Origin: an uncultured Clostridia bacterium
GTDB taxonomy: Bacteria; Bacillota; Clostridia; Christensenellales; CAG-1252
Assembly: GCA_946626795.1 (NCBI GenBank)
Contig: CAMOUZ010000026.1
Coordinates: 1-12,291, forward strand
Direction: 5' to 3'
DNA length: 12,291 bases
Shown piece after piece: positions 6,300 through 12,291 of this stretch (position 1 is its first letter; every line of letters starts with the position of its first letter). The notes beneath the pieces were generated by a model. The model saw only the letters and a program-made list of their open reading frames with translations. It was not told the origin of the DNA and did not search any database. A program made the translations under genes and the position numbers.

Positions 6300-8126
6300 A
6301 TGAATGATGTGATCCGACTGAAACTGAAAGAACTTCCCACGGACAGCGGCGTGTATCTGATGAAGGACGGCGCGGGGGAGATCTTATACGTTGGCAAGGC
6401 GAAAAATCTCAAAAACCGCGTTCGCTCTTATTTCAATAGCTCTCCCAAGGCGGAGAAGGTATTGATGATGGTGCGGAAGGTGGCGGATTTTGATTATATC
6501 ATCACACGGACGGAGGAGGAAGCTCTCGTCCTCGAGAATAATCTCATCAAGCTGCATAAGCCTTTTTACAATATCCTTTTGAAGGACGACAAGCTTTATC
6601 CCTTTCTGCGCATCGACGTCTCCAAGCCATTTCCAAAGGTGGAGATCATCCGCCGCTTGAAGAGCGATCGCGCGAAGTATTTCGGGCCGTATATGGTGGG
6701 GATCTCCGCGCAGGAGATGCTTCGTCTCATCCATTCCGCATTTCCCGTCCGAGAATGCTCTCTGAATATGGAGAAGATCCCGAAGAATCATCGCCCCTGC
6801 CTGAATGCCCATATCGGGCGTTGTCTCGCTCCGTGCAGCGGGAAGGTCTCCGCCGAGGAATATCACCGTGTGATACAGGAAGTCATCGCCTTTTTGAATG
6901 GAAATGATAAGACCATCGCGGAGAATCTCGAAAGGAAAATGAAAGAAGCCTCGGAGGCGATGCAGTACGAGGAGGCTCTTTTTTATCGGGATCAGCTCTC
7001 CACTCTCGAAAAGATGATCCGCAGGCAGATCGCCGCGCTCCCGCGCGACTTTAATCTCGACGTCTTCGGTGTGGCTTCGGGCGGCGACGGGATGTCGGTG
7101 GCGACGGTTCTTGTCCGCGGCGGCAAGATGGTGGGCGGAGAGAAATACGCCATTCGTGATGCGAGCCTCGATCTTGCAGGCACGCTTTCCAGCTTCATCA
7201 ATCGTTATTATGACGAGGGCGTCGTGGCGGAGGAGGTGGTCTCCTGCATTCCGCTTCCCGATGAGAAAGCCCTCGCGGATATCCTTTCGCAGCGCAAAGG
7301 AGAGCGCGTGGAGGTCAGCACGCCGAAGGCGGGCGTGCGCAAGCAGCTCGCCGAGATCGCCGTGAAGAACGCGATGGAGTATCTTTCGCGCAGTACGGCG
7401 GCGCTTTCCCGCAAGGATAAGCTCACGACGGGCGCTTGCCGTCAGCTTGCCGAGATCCTCTCCCTTGAAAGCTCCTTGGATCGCATCGAATGTTTCGATA
7501 TCAGCCATACGAGCGGCACGGATAAAGTCAGCTCGATGGTGGTCTTCACGAAAGGAGAGAAGGATGCGAAAATGTATCGCACTTTCCGCATAAAGACCGT
7601 GGCGGGGAATGATGACTTCGCTTGCATGAAAGAGACGCTCTCCCGCCGTTTCGCGCGGCTCAAAGAGGGGAAGGACGCTTCCTTTGCTTCTCGCCCCGAT
7701 CTGCTCGTCATCGACGGTGGTATCGGGCAGGTGCATTACGCGATGGACGCGATGAAAGAGGCGGGGGAGGATATCCCGATGATCGGTCTCGCGGAACGGG
7801 AGGAGATCATCGTGCTCCCTTCGGGAGAGGAGATCGTTTTACCCAAGTCCGCTTTCGCCCTTCGTCTGCTCATTCGCATCCGCGACGAGGCGCACCGTTT
7901 CGCCATCACCTTCCATCGCAAGCTCCGCGGCAAGCGCAGTTTGAAGAGCCTCCTTTCCGAGATCGAAGGGATGGGAGAGAAGCGCATTCGCGCGCTGCAT
8001 AAAGCTTTCGGCAGTCTGGACGCCCTCCGCGACGCGGACGCGGAAGCCATCGCCGCCGTGAAAGGGATGACCCGTCCAATCGCAGAGCGGGTGGCTGCCT
8101 TTTTCCGCGAGCGCAAAGAGGACTGA
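6300..8126 (+). CDS. uvrC: UvrABC excinuclease subunit C
   Basis: UvrC makes both incisions flanking a DNA lesion in nucleotide excision repair, with UvrA and UvrB. The 608-residue protein has the full domain order: GIY-YIG nuclease (GVY at 17-19, LYVG at 29-32, KNRVRSYF), a cysteine-rich region with C153, C167, C175 and C179 whose spacing matches the iron-sulfur ligands described for E. coli UvrC, a UVR helix pair for UvrB binding (about 205-237), the RNase H-like nuclease with D400 (FDISH), D472 (VIDGG) and H532 (DEAHRF), and C-terminal helix-hairpin-helix motifs (EGMGEKRIRALHKAFGS and KGMTRPIAERV). The start matches the family N-terminus exactly, yet no Shine-Dalgarno sequence precedes it. 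uvrC is monocistronic here, between two hairpins. Confidence 0.98.
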   Translation: MNDVIRLKLKELPTDSGVYLMKDGAGEILYVGKAKNLKNRVRSYFNSSPKAEKVLMMVRKVADFDYIITRTEEEALVLENNLIKLHKPFYNILLKDDKLYPFLRIDVSKPFPKVEIIRRLKSDRAKYFGPYMVGISAQEMLRLIHSAFPVRECSLNMEKIPKNHRPCLNAHIGRCLAPCSGKVSAEEYHRVIQEVIAFLNGNDKTIAENLERKMKEASEAMQYEEALFYRDQLSTLEKMIRRQIAALPRDFNLDVFGVASGGDGMSVATVLVRGGKMVGGEKYAIRDASLDLAGTLSSFINRYYDEGVVAEEVVSCIPLPDEKALADILSQRKGERVEVSTPKAGVRKQLAEIAVKNAMEYLSRSTAALSRKDKLTTGACRQLAEILSLESSLDRIECFDISHTSGTDKVSSMVVFTKGEKDAKMYRTFRIKTVAGNDDFACMKETLSRRFARLKEGKDASFASRPDLLVIDGGIGQVHYAMDAMKEAGEDIPMIGLAEREEIIVLPSGEEIVLPKSAFALRLLIRIRDEAHRFAITFHRKLRGKRSLKSLLSEIEGMGEKRIRALHKAFGSLDALRDADAEAIAAVKGMTRPIAERVAAFFRERKED

Positions 8127-8162
8127 GGGAAGGAAGAGTCTTTTCGGAAAAAGATTTTCACA

Positions 8163-8195
8163 AATGCGCTTTTGTCTTGTAAAAGCGCATTATTT
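8163..8195 (+). terminator. Hairpin after uvrC, probable terminator overlapping the next promoter
   Basis: AATGCGCTTTT (8163-8173) pairs with AAAAGCGCATT (8181-8191), 11 bp with a 7-nt loop. The tail (ATTT) is short, so termination may be incomplete. A weaker AT-only hairpin followed by TTTT lies just upstream (8139-8158). The right part of the loop and stem also contains the -35 hexamer of the downstream promoter. Confidence 0.6.
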
Positions 8196-8205
8196 AAGTT
8201 ATAAT
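8177..8205 (+). promoter_or_regulatory. Promoter of the HAD/hprK/murB/whiA operon
   Basis: TTGTAA (8177-8182) and a perfect TATAAT (8200-8205) are spaced by 17 nt. The predicted start near 8212 gives a 29-nt leader with a GAGAGGA ribosome binding site before the ATG at 8241. The -35 sits inside the uvrC terminator hairpin. Confidence 0.65.
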
Positions 8206-8240
8206 ATTACATAGATTTTACTTGCAACGCGAGAGGAAAT

Positions 8241-9050
8241 ATGAAGTACAGATTGATTGCGAGCGACTTTGACAATACGCTTTATGATGAAGTGGCGCTG
8301 AGTCCGCGCGCCGTGAAGGCGATATCGGATTATCGTGCGGCGGGCGGCAGGTTTTGCATCGCGTCGGGACGCATCTTTACGGCGATCCGTCCTTTCATCG
8401 CCCCCCTCGGCGCGGATGACGAGGTCATCGCCTGTCAGGGAAGCGCTGTTTATTACGCAAGCACGGGCGAGGTCATCCATAAGTTCGCCCTCGATAAGGA
8501 CGTCGCGGTCAGAGCGGCGAGATTTTTCGAGGAAAGAGGGGATGTCTGCCACGCCTATGACGACCGTCATTTCCACGTGGAGAAGGAGAACCCTCTCTCG
8601 GCGATGTATGCGGAGTATTGCAAGGTGGAGCCCGCCGTCGAAGGGAAGCCCATTTCGAGCTATATCCGAGAGATGCCCGCCGTGAATAAGGTCATCGGCA
8701 TCGTCAGCGAGGATACGATCGACGCGAAGGTTCAGGAGCTCCGCGCCCTCATCGGGGAGAAAGCGGAGGTCACGAAGAGCGCGCCGATGTTTCTCGAAGT
8801 CACGTCTCTCCGAGCGGGGAAAGGAAATGCGCTCGAATTTCTCGCCGGGCATTTCGGCGTTCCTCTTTCCGAGACGGTCGCCGTGGGGGACCACCTCAAT
8901 GATCTTTCGATGGTGCTGAAAGCGGGGCTAGGATGCGCCGTGGAGAATGCCATTCCGGAGCTGAAAAAGAGCGCGGATCTTATCCTGCCTTCCGTCTATG
9001 AGGACGGCGTCGCGGTCTTGATTGAGCGCATTTTGGCGGACGAAATATAG
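8241..9050 (+). CDS. Cof-type HAD-superfamily phosphatase
   Basis: This 269-residue cytoplasmic hydrolase belongs to the HAD IIB (Cof/YidA) group, which dephosphorylates sugar phosphates and related small metabolites. Motif I is DFDNTL with nucleophile D9 and acid/base D11, the usual Gly after the second Asp being Asn. Motif II is ASGR (S42). Motif III is K194 in RAGKGNAL. Motif IV is GDHLND (D217, N220, D221). The large insert between motifs II and III (about 80-190) is the C2 cap that sets substrate choice. The exact substrate cannot be read from sequence. It is the first gene of the operon that continues with hprK after 10 nt, which hints at a role connected with sugar-phosphate metabolism. 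Confidence 0.92.
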   Translation: MKYRLIASDFDNTLYDEVALSPRAVKAISDYRAAGGRFCIASGRIFTAIRPFIAPLGADDEVIACQGSAVYYASTGEVIHKFALDKDVAVRAARFFEERGDVCHAYDDRHFHVEKENPLSAMYAEYCKVEPAVEGKPISSYIREMPAVNKVIGIVSEDTIDAKVQELRALIGEKAEVTKSAPMFLEVTSLRAGKGNALEFLAGHFGVPLSETVAVGDHLNDLSMVLKAGLGCAVENAIPELKKSADLILPSVYEDGVAVLIERILADEI

Positions 9051-9060
9051 AGAGGGAATT

Positions 9061-10011
9061 ATGCTGGGGAAATATAATCGCGAAAGAGAAGAAAAAGGCA
9101 GCAAGGCGGTCTCCGCCCTTGATTTCGCCGCGGATCTCGGTCTGCGTCCTTTATGCGTAAAGGAGGGCGCCGCCATTCGTTTCACCACGTCGGCGATCTG
9201 TCGCCCGGGGCTTTTCCTCGCGGGGCATGAGAGGTTCTTCGCCGCGAGCCGCGTCATCGTATTCGGCAGCGCGGAGATGAGTTTTGCGATGAGCCTTGAC
9301 GAAGAAGTGATGAAGGAGAGGCTGGATCGGCTCTTTTCTCGCAAGGTGCCTTGCGCGGTCATCGCGCGCGGGATCCTCTGTCCCGAGGTGATGCGCGAGG
9401 CGGCGGAGCGTTACGGCGTGCCTCTTTTCTCCACGGATGACATCACGGGACATATCGGCGCGAGGATCAGCGAGTATATCGACAGCGCTCTTTCCGAAGA
9501 GATCACCCTCCACGGCGTGCTCGTGGACGTCGCGGGCATGGGCGTATTGCTTACGGGCAGCAGCGGCATCGGTAAGAGCGAAGTCGCCTTGGAGCTCGTC
9601 CATCGCGGACATCGTTTGGTGGCGGATGACAGCGTTGTCATTCGCAAGAAGAACGGCATCTTGATCGGGCGCTCCCCCGATGTCATTCGCCATATGCTCG
9701 AAATCCGCGGCGTGGGGATCATCAATGTGGAGCGGATGTTCGGCTCGGTGGCGGTGCGCGTGAATAAGTCCGTGGACGCGGTCTTCGAGCTCGTCGCTTG
9801 GGAAGAGGGTAAGACCTATGAGCGTCTCGGCACGGAGGACCTTCGCGAGGAGATCCTCGGCGTGAGCCTGCCCAAGCTCGAAATCCCCGTGAAAGCGGGC
9901 AGAAATCTTTTCGTGGTCATCGAGGCGGCGGTGGCGTCTCTTCGTCTGAAAGAGATGGGTTACAGCGCGCCGCAGGAGCTCGAAGAAAGACTGAAAAAGC
10001 AGACGGATTAA
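9061..10011 (+). CDS. hprK: HPr kinase/phosphorylase
   Basis: HprK phosphorylates HPr (and Crh) on Ser46 using ATP or PPi and reverses the reaction, linking glycolytic state to CcpA-dependent catabolite repression in Firmicutes. I start at the ATG at 9061 because AGAGGG lies 4 nt upstream and the upstream ATG at 9022 is inside the HAD gene; this gives 316 residues, the usual size. The N-terminal domain includes TTSAICRPGLFLAG. The kinase domain has the P-loop GSSGIGKS (166-173), the catalytic acid pair VADD (D189, D190), and the HprK signature LEIRGVGIINV (213-223). Every key motif is intact, so the enzyme should be active. A likely substrate, an HPr-like protein with the target serine, is encoded three genes downstream. 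Confidence 0.97.
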   Translation: MLGKYNREREEKGSKAVSALDFAADLGLRPLCVKEGAAIRFTTSAICRPGLFLAGHERFFAASRVIVFGSAEMSFAMSLDEEVMKERLDRLFSRKVPCAVIARGILCPEVMREAAERYGVPLFSTDDITGHIGARISEYIDSALSEEITLHGVLVDVAGMGVLLTGSSGIGKSEVALELVHRGHRLVADDSVVIRKKNGILIGRSPDVIRHMLEIRGVGIINVERMFGSVAVRVNKSVDAVFELVAWEEGKTYERLGTEDLREEILGVSLPKLEIPVKAGRNLFVVIEAAVASLRLKEMGYSAPQELEERLKKQTD

Positions 10012-10067
10012 AGGATATTTGCGCCTCGCGCGCCATATATTATATCACCTTTTTTCGGAGGATATAT

Positions 10068-10955
10068 ATGCGGCGCGTAAAGAGAGAGCTGGATCGTTTG
10101 GGCGTTTTATTGAGGACGGATGTGGCGGGTGCGTCCCTGACCACTTTCGGCAGCGGAGGAGAGGCGGCGGTCGTCGCTTATCCGAAGAGCGTTTCGGAGC
10201 TGAAAGCCCTCCTCCTTTTCTTTGAGAAAGAGGGCGTTCGATATCGCGTGCTCGGAGCGGGGAGCAACGTGCTCTTCCCCGATGAAGGATACAGAGGAGT
10301 CATCCTTCGATTGGATTCTTTGAATGCTTTCTCCGTCGTCGGGTCATCCGTCACGGTGGGCGCGGGACTTCCGATGCCCGTCTTTGCGAGGAAATGCAGG
10401 GAAGCGAGGCTGTCCGGCGCGGAATACGCGGAAGGGATTCCCGGGAAGATCGGCGGCGCGGTCTGTATGAATGCGGCGGCTTTCGGGATGGGCGTCTCGG
10501 ACTCGCTTCGGAGCGTGGATATTCTCCTCGACGGGGAAAAGATGACTTTGCCTTCCTCCGCGCTCAAAATGGAGTATCATCGGGGTGGGATCCCCGCGGG
10601 CGCTTTGGTTCTCTCCGCAGTCTTCGATCTTCAAGAAGGAGAAGAAGGACATATCGCGGAGAAGATGCGAGAGCTTGCAAGGAAGAGAGCCGCCACGCAG
10701 CCCTTCGGCAGGTCGGCGGGGAGCGTCTTCCGCCGTGTGGGGGAGAAGCCCGCCGCGCTTTATATCGAAGAAACGGGGCTGAAAGGCAGGGTGGTCGGCG
10801 GCGCGGAGCTCTCGACCAAACATTGTAATTTTATCGTGAATCGCGGCGGCGCGAAGACAGAGGACTTTTTTGTCCTCGCGGAAGAAGTGCGGCGCGCGGT
10901 GAAAGAGAGGACGGGCGTCACGCTCGAATACGAAACGGAGAGGATCTTATGCTGA
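10068..10955 (+). CDS. murB: UDP-N-acetylenolpyruvoylglucosamine reductase
   Basis: MurB uses FAD and NADPH to reduce UDP-GlcNAc-enolpyruvate to UDP-MurNAc, the second committed step of peptidoglycan precursor synthesis. The 295 residues show the FAD-binding start (LTTFGSGGEA, RVLGAGSNVLF), the central SGAEYAEGIPGKIGGAVCMNAAAFG-type segment (EGIPGKIGGAV followed by NAAAFG), the catalytic serine S219 in SAGSVFRR, and the C-terminal GLKGRVVGGAELSTKH with a probable catalytic E287 near the end. It is the shorter type II form common in Firmicutes. GGAGGA lies 5 nt before the ATG. A 56-nt gap separates it from hprK, and it overlaps whiA by 7 nt. The cysteine as last residue is a minor oddity. Confidence 0.96.
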   Translation: MRRVKRELDRLGVLLRTDVAGASLTTFGSGGEAAVVAYPKSVSELKALLLFFEKEGVRYRVLGAGSNVLFPDEGYRGVILRLDSLNAFSVVGSSVTVGAGLPMPVFARKCREARLSGAEYAEGIPGKIGGAVCMNAAAFGMGVSDSLRSVDILLDGEKMTLPSSALKMEYHRGGIPAGALVLSAVFDLQEGEEGHIAEKMRELARKRAATQPFGRSAGSVFRRVGEKPAALYIEETGLKGRVVGGAELSTKHCNFIVNRGGAKTEDFFVLAEEVRRAVKERTGVTLEYETERILC

Positions 10956-11890
10956 CGGATCAAGCGGTCAAAGACGAATTGCATTCGCTCGCGGAAGGCG
11001 GGGTCGGGGACGGTTATGTCGCCGCGCTTTTGACTTTCGGCGGGGAGCTCGGCAGGGATGACAAGGGCTATTATCTCTTTTATTCCACGCCCGATTATCG
11101 TCTCGCGCTCGAATTCGCGGAGTACGTGAAAAAGGAGTATTCTTACGCCGTCGAGGTGGGGATGATCCGCCCGAAGGACAAGCGTCGTCATAAGCTTTTT
11201 TCCGTGGAAGTGCGCGGGCGATACGCTTTGAGCATCCTTACGGATCTCGGGAAGGTGAAGGCGCAGAATGGCGTCGTGCTCTCCCTCGATAACGGCGTAA
11301 GATCCCGTATCTCTTCGCAAAAGGAGGCGTCCGAGTATGCGCGCGGGGTCTTCCTCTCCGTGGGCAGTATCAGCCGTGCGGCAGGCAGTCTGCGTGTCAC
11401 CCTGACTTTCGAGCTCGAAGACGCGGCGGACGCTTTTTCGCAGTTTCTGCTTAGGCAAGGCATCGAGATGAAGAAACAGGAGAAGGACGGGAAATTCTGT
11501 CTCAGCACGAGAAAGGCGCAGGCGATCAGCGATCTTTTCGCTTTGATCGGCGCCACGAAGAGCGTCCTTTCCATGCAGGATATGATCGTGAAGAGCGAAG
11601 CGCGGAATAAGATCCTGCGCGCCGAACAGCTCAACGTGGCGAATCTCGATAAATCGATGGTGGCGGCGGTGAAGCAATATAACGACGTGCGCCTCATCAA
11701 GGAGCGCCGCTCTTTCTTGGGGCTGCCGTGCGAGCTCGTATCCGTGGCGGAGGCGCGCCTTGCGAATCCAGAGCTTTCTTTGGATGCTTTGCGCGAAATA
11801 TTGCCCGAGCCCATCTCGAAAAGCGGGCTGTATCATCGCTTCGAGAAACTCGCGGAGATCGCGAATGAGATCAGGGGGAAAGAAGAATGA
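10949..11890 (+). CDS. whiA: WhiA-family DNA-binding protein
   Basis: WhiA combines a LAGLIDADG-like N-terminal fold with a C-terminal helix-turn-helix. In streptomycetes it controls sporulation genes; in Bacillus (YvcL) it is linked to cell division and chromosome segregation. The 313-residue protein shows the family pattern: a first LAGLIDADG-like half (LLTFGGELGRDDKGYYL), ARGVFLSVGSISR (residues about 130-142) in the second, a QLNVANLDKSMVAA link, and the C-terminal HTH with LANPELSLDALREILP and ISKSGLYHRF. The usual GS-(x)-P and YHLE residues are partly changed (GSISRAAGSLRVTLTFEL). The ATG at 10949 lies inside the end of murB with AGAGG 5 nt upstream. Its stop overlaps the next start (ATGA). 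Confidence 0.95.
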   Translation: MLTDQAVKDELHSLAEGGVGDGYVAALLTFGGELGRDDKGYYLFYSTPDYRLALEFAEYVKKEYSYAVEVGMIRPKDKRRHKLFSVEVRGRYALSILTDLGKVKAQNGVVLSLDNGVRSRISSQKEASEYARGVFLSVGSISRAAGSLRVTLTFELEDAADAFSQFLLRQGIEMKKQEKDGKFCLSTRKAQAISDLFALIGATKSVLSMQDMIVKSEARNKILRAEQLNVANLDKSMVAAVKQYNDVRLIKERRSFLGLPCELVSVAEARLANPELSLDALREILPEPISKSGLYHRFEKLAEIANEIRGKEE

Positions 11891-12123
11891 AAGTTATGCT
11901 GACAGCGAAAAGCGATCTGACGCTTCCCCTCGCGAAGCGCCTTGCCGAGGTGGCTTCCGAGACCCGCGCCGACGTGCGCCTTTTGTATAAAGACAAGGGC
12001 GCGAATGTCAAGAGTCTTATGGGACTCGTCTCGCTTTCGTATAAGAAAGGGAGCGCGCTCACCCTCGTCACGGAGGGAAAGGACGCGGAAAAAGCCGCAG
12101 AACGTTTACGCACATTACTTTAA
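11887..12123 (+). CDS. Crh-like HPr protein lacking the phosphorylatable histidine
   Basis: This 78-residue protein is an HPr-fold homologue by its C-terminal two thirds: GANVKSLMGLVSLSYKKG (38-55) matches the HPr regulatory helix, and S43 aligns with Ser46, the HprK target. The N-terminal active-site loop is different. Canonical GLHARPA is replaced by DLTLPLA, so His15 is threonine (T12) and Arg17 is proline, and the protein cannot accept phosphate from PTS enzyme I at that site. Bacillus Crh likewise lacks His15 (Gln) and keeps Ser46, and its gene also follows whiA (yvcL). I infer a regulator phosphorylated by the HprK encoded upstream, acting on a CcpA-type or other partner. It starts in the whiA stop overlap with AGGGGG 8 nt upstream. 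A plain non-functional HPr relic is the alternative. Confidence 0.9.
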   Translation: MKVMLTAKSDLTLPLAKRLAEVASETRADVRLLYKDKGANVKSLMGLVSLSYKKGSALTLVTEGKDAEKAAERLRTLL

Positions 12124-12150
12124 AAGCAAAAAACCGATAGAGGACAGAAG

Positions 12151-12291
12151 ATGAGCAAGCCATTCGTACATTTGCATTTACACACGGAATACAGCCTGCT
12201 GGACGGCGCCGCGAGGATAGACCGTCTTTTTGCCAAAGCGCGCAGCCTGAATATGCCCGCCATCGCCATCACCGATCACGGGAATATGTAC
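12151..12291 (+). CDS. dnaE: DNA polymerase III subunit alpha, 5' part
   Basis: Only the first 47 codons are in the window. They encode FVHLHLHTEYSLLDGA and later AITDHGNMY, the opening motifs of the PHP domain of DnaE-type replicative polymerase (the H-x-H pair and the TDHG motif of the metal site). Full proteins are about 1100-1200 residues. PolC can be excluded because its PHP domain is not at the extreme N-terminus. The ATG is preceded by AGAGGA 6 nt upstream. The gene lies 27 nt after the HPr-like gene, so it is probably in the same transcript, as in many Clostridia. Confidence 0.94.
   Translation, partial: MSKPFVHLHLHTEYSLLDGAARIDRLFAKARSLNMPAIAITDHGNMY

Noticed and set aside
6384..7736. 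A 450-codon open frame on the - strand opposite uvrC
   Set aside because: It is fully covered by uvrC, whose domains and catalytic residues are unmistakable. The reverse frame is rich in His, Arg and Leu with no recognisable domain, as expected for the antisense of G+C-biased codons.
10012..10067. Separate murB promoter in the AT-rich gap after hprK
   Set aside because: TATATC-like hexamers exist, but the best -35 at proper spacing (TTGCGC) is poor, and the AT-rich run explains the matches.
10760..11836. Long - strand frame opposite whiA
   Set aside because: Antisense of a clear WhiA gene with coupled starts on both sides; nothing supports a second gene.

Overview
The window (about 55% G+C by eye, densely packed, nearly all genes on the + strand) looks like chromosomal DNA of an anaerobic, low-culture Firmicute of the Clostridia/Christensenellales type. 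The reasons are a Firmicutes block of hprK, murB, whiA, an HPr-like gene and dnaE, a DUF5685 plus J-domain gene pair, AGGAGG-like ribosome binding sites, and TATAAT promoters. The taxonomic placement is an inference from gene content. I see no rRNA, tRNA, CRISPR array, insertion sequence or prophage gene.

Region 1 (1-599) is the 3' end of an isopropylmalate/homocitrate synthase family gene that most resembles Re-citrate synthase. Region 2 (about 661-5614) is a probable operon of six tightly spaced or overlapping genes from one promoter: a small P-loop protein, threonine synthase (thrC), tryptophanyl-tRNA synthetase (trpS), a DUF5685 protein, a degenerate J-domain protein with a cysteine-rich tail, and a polytopic membrane protein. 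Region 3 (5611-6218) has a tiny membrane-protein gene on the - strand, converging on the operon with a 4-nt stop-codon overlap and diverging from an ArsR-type regulator. Their candidate promoters overlap. Region 4 (6243-8195) is a terminator, then uvrC with a promoter placed so that its mRNA would be leaderless, then another hairpin.

Region 5 (8177-12291) is a second operon: a Cof-type HAD phosphatase, HPr kinase/phosphorylase (hprK), murB, whiA, an HPr-like protein, and the start of dnaE (window edge). hprK and the HPr-like gene form a kinase-substrate pair for carbon catabolite control. The HPr-like protein keeps the HprK target serine but has lost the catalytic histidine and its surrounding motif, so it looks like a Crh-type regulatory protein, in the same position after whiA as crh in Bacillus. 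The rapZ and yvcK genes that often lie between murB and whiA are absent here.

I found no obviously new defence or mobile system. The best leads are the His-less HPr-like protein beside hprK, the probable leaderless uvrC (and perhaps arsR) transcripts, and the DUF5685/HPD-less J-protein pair.
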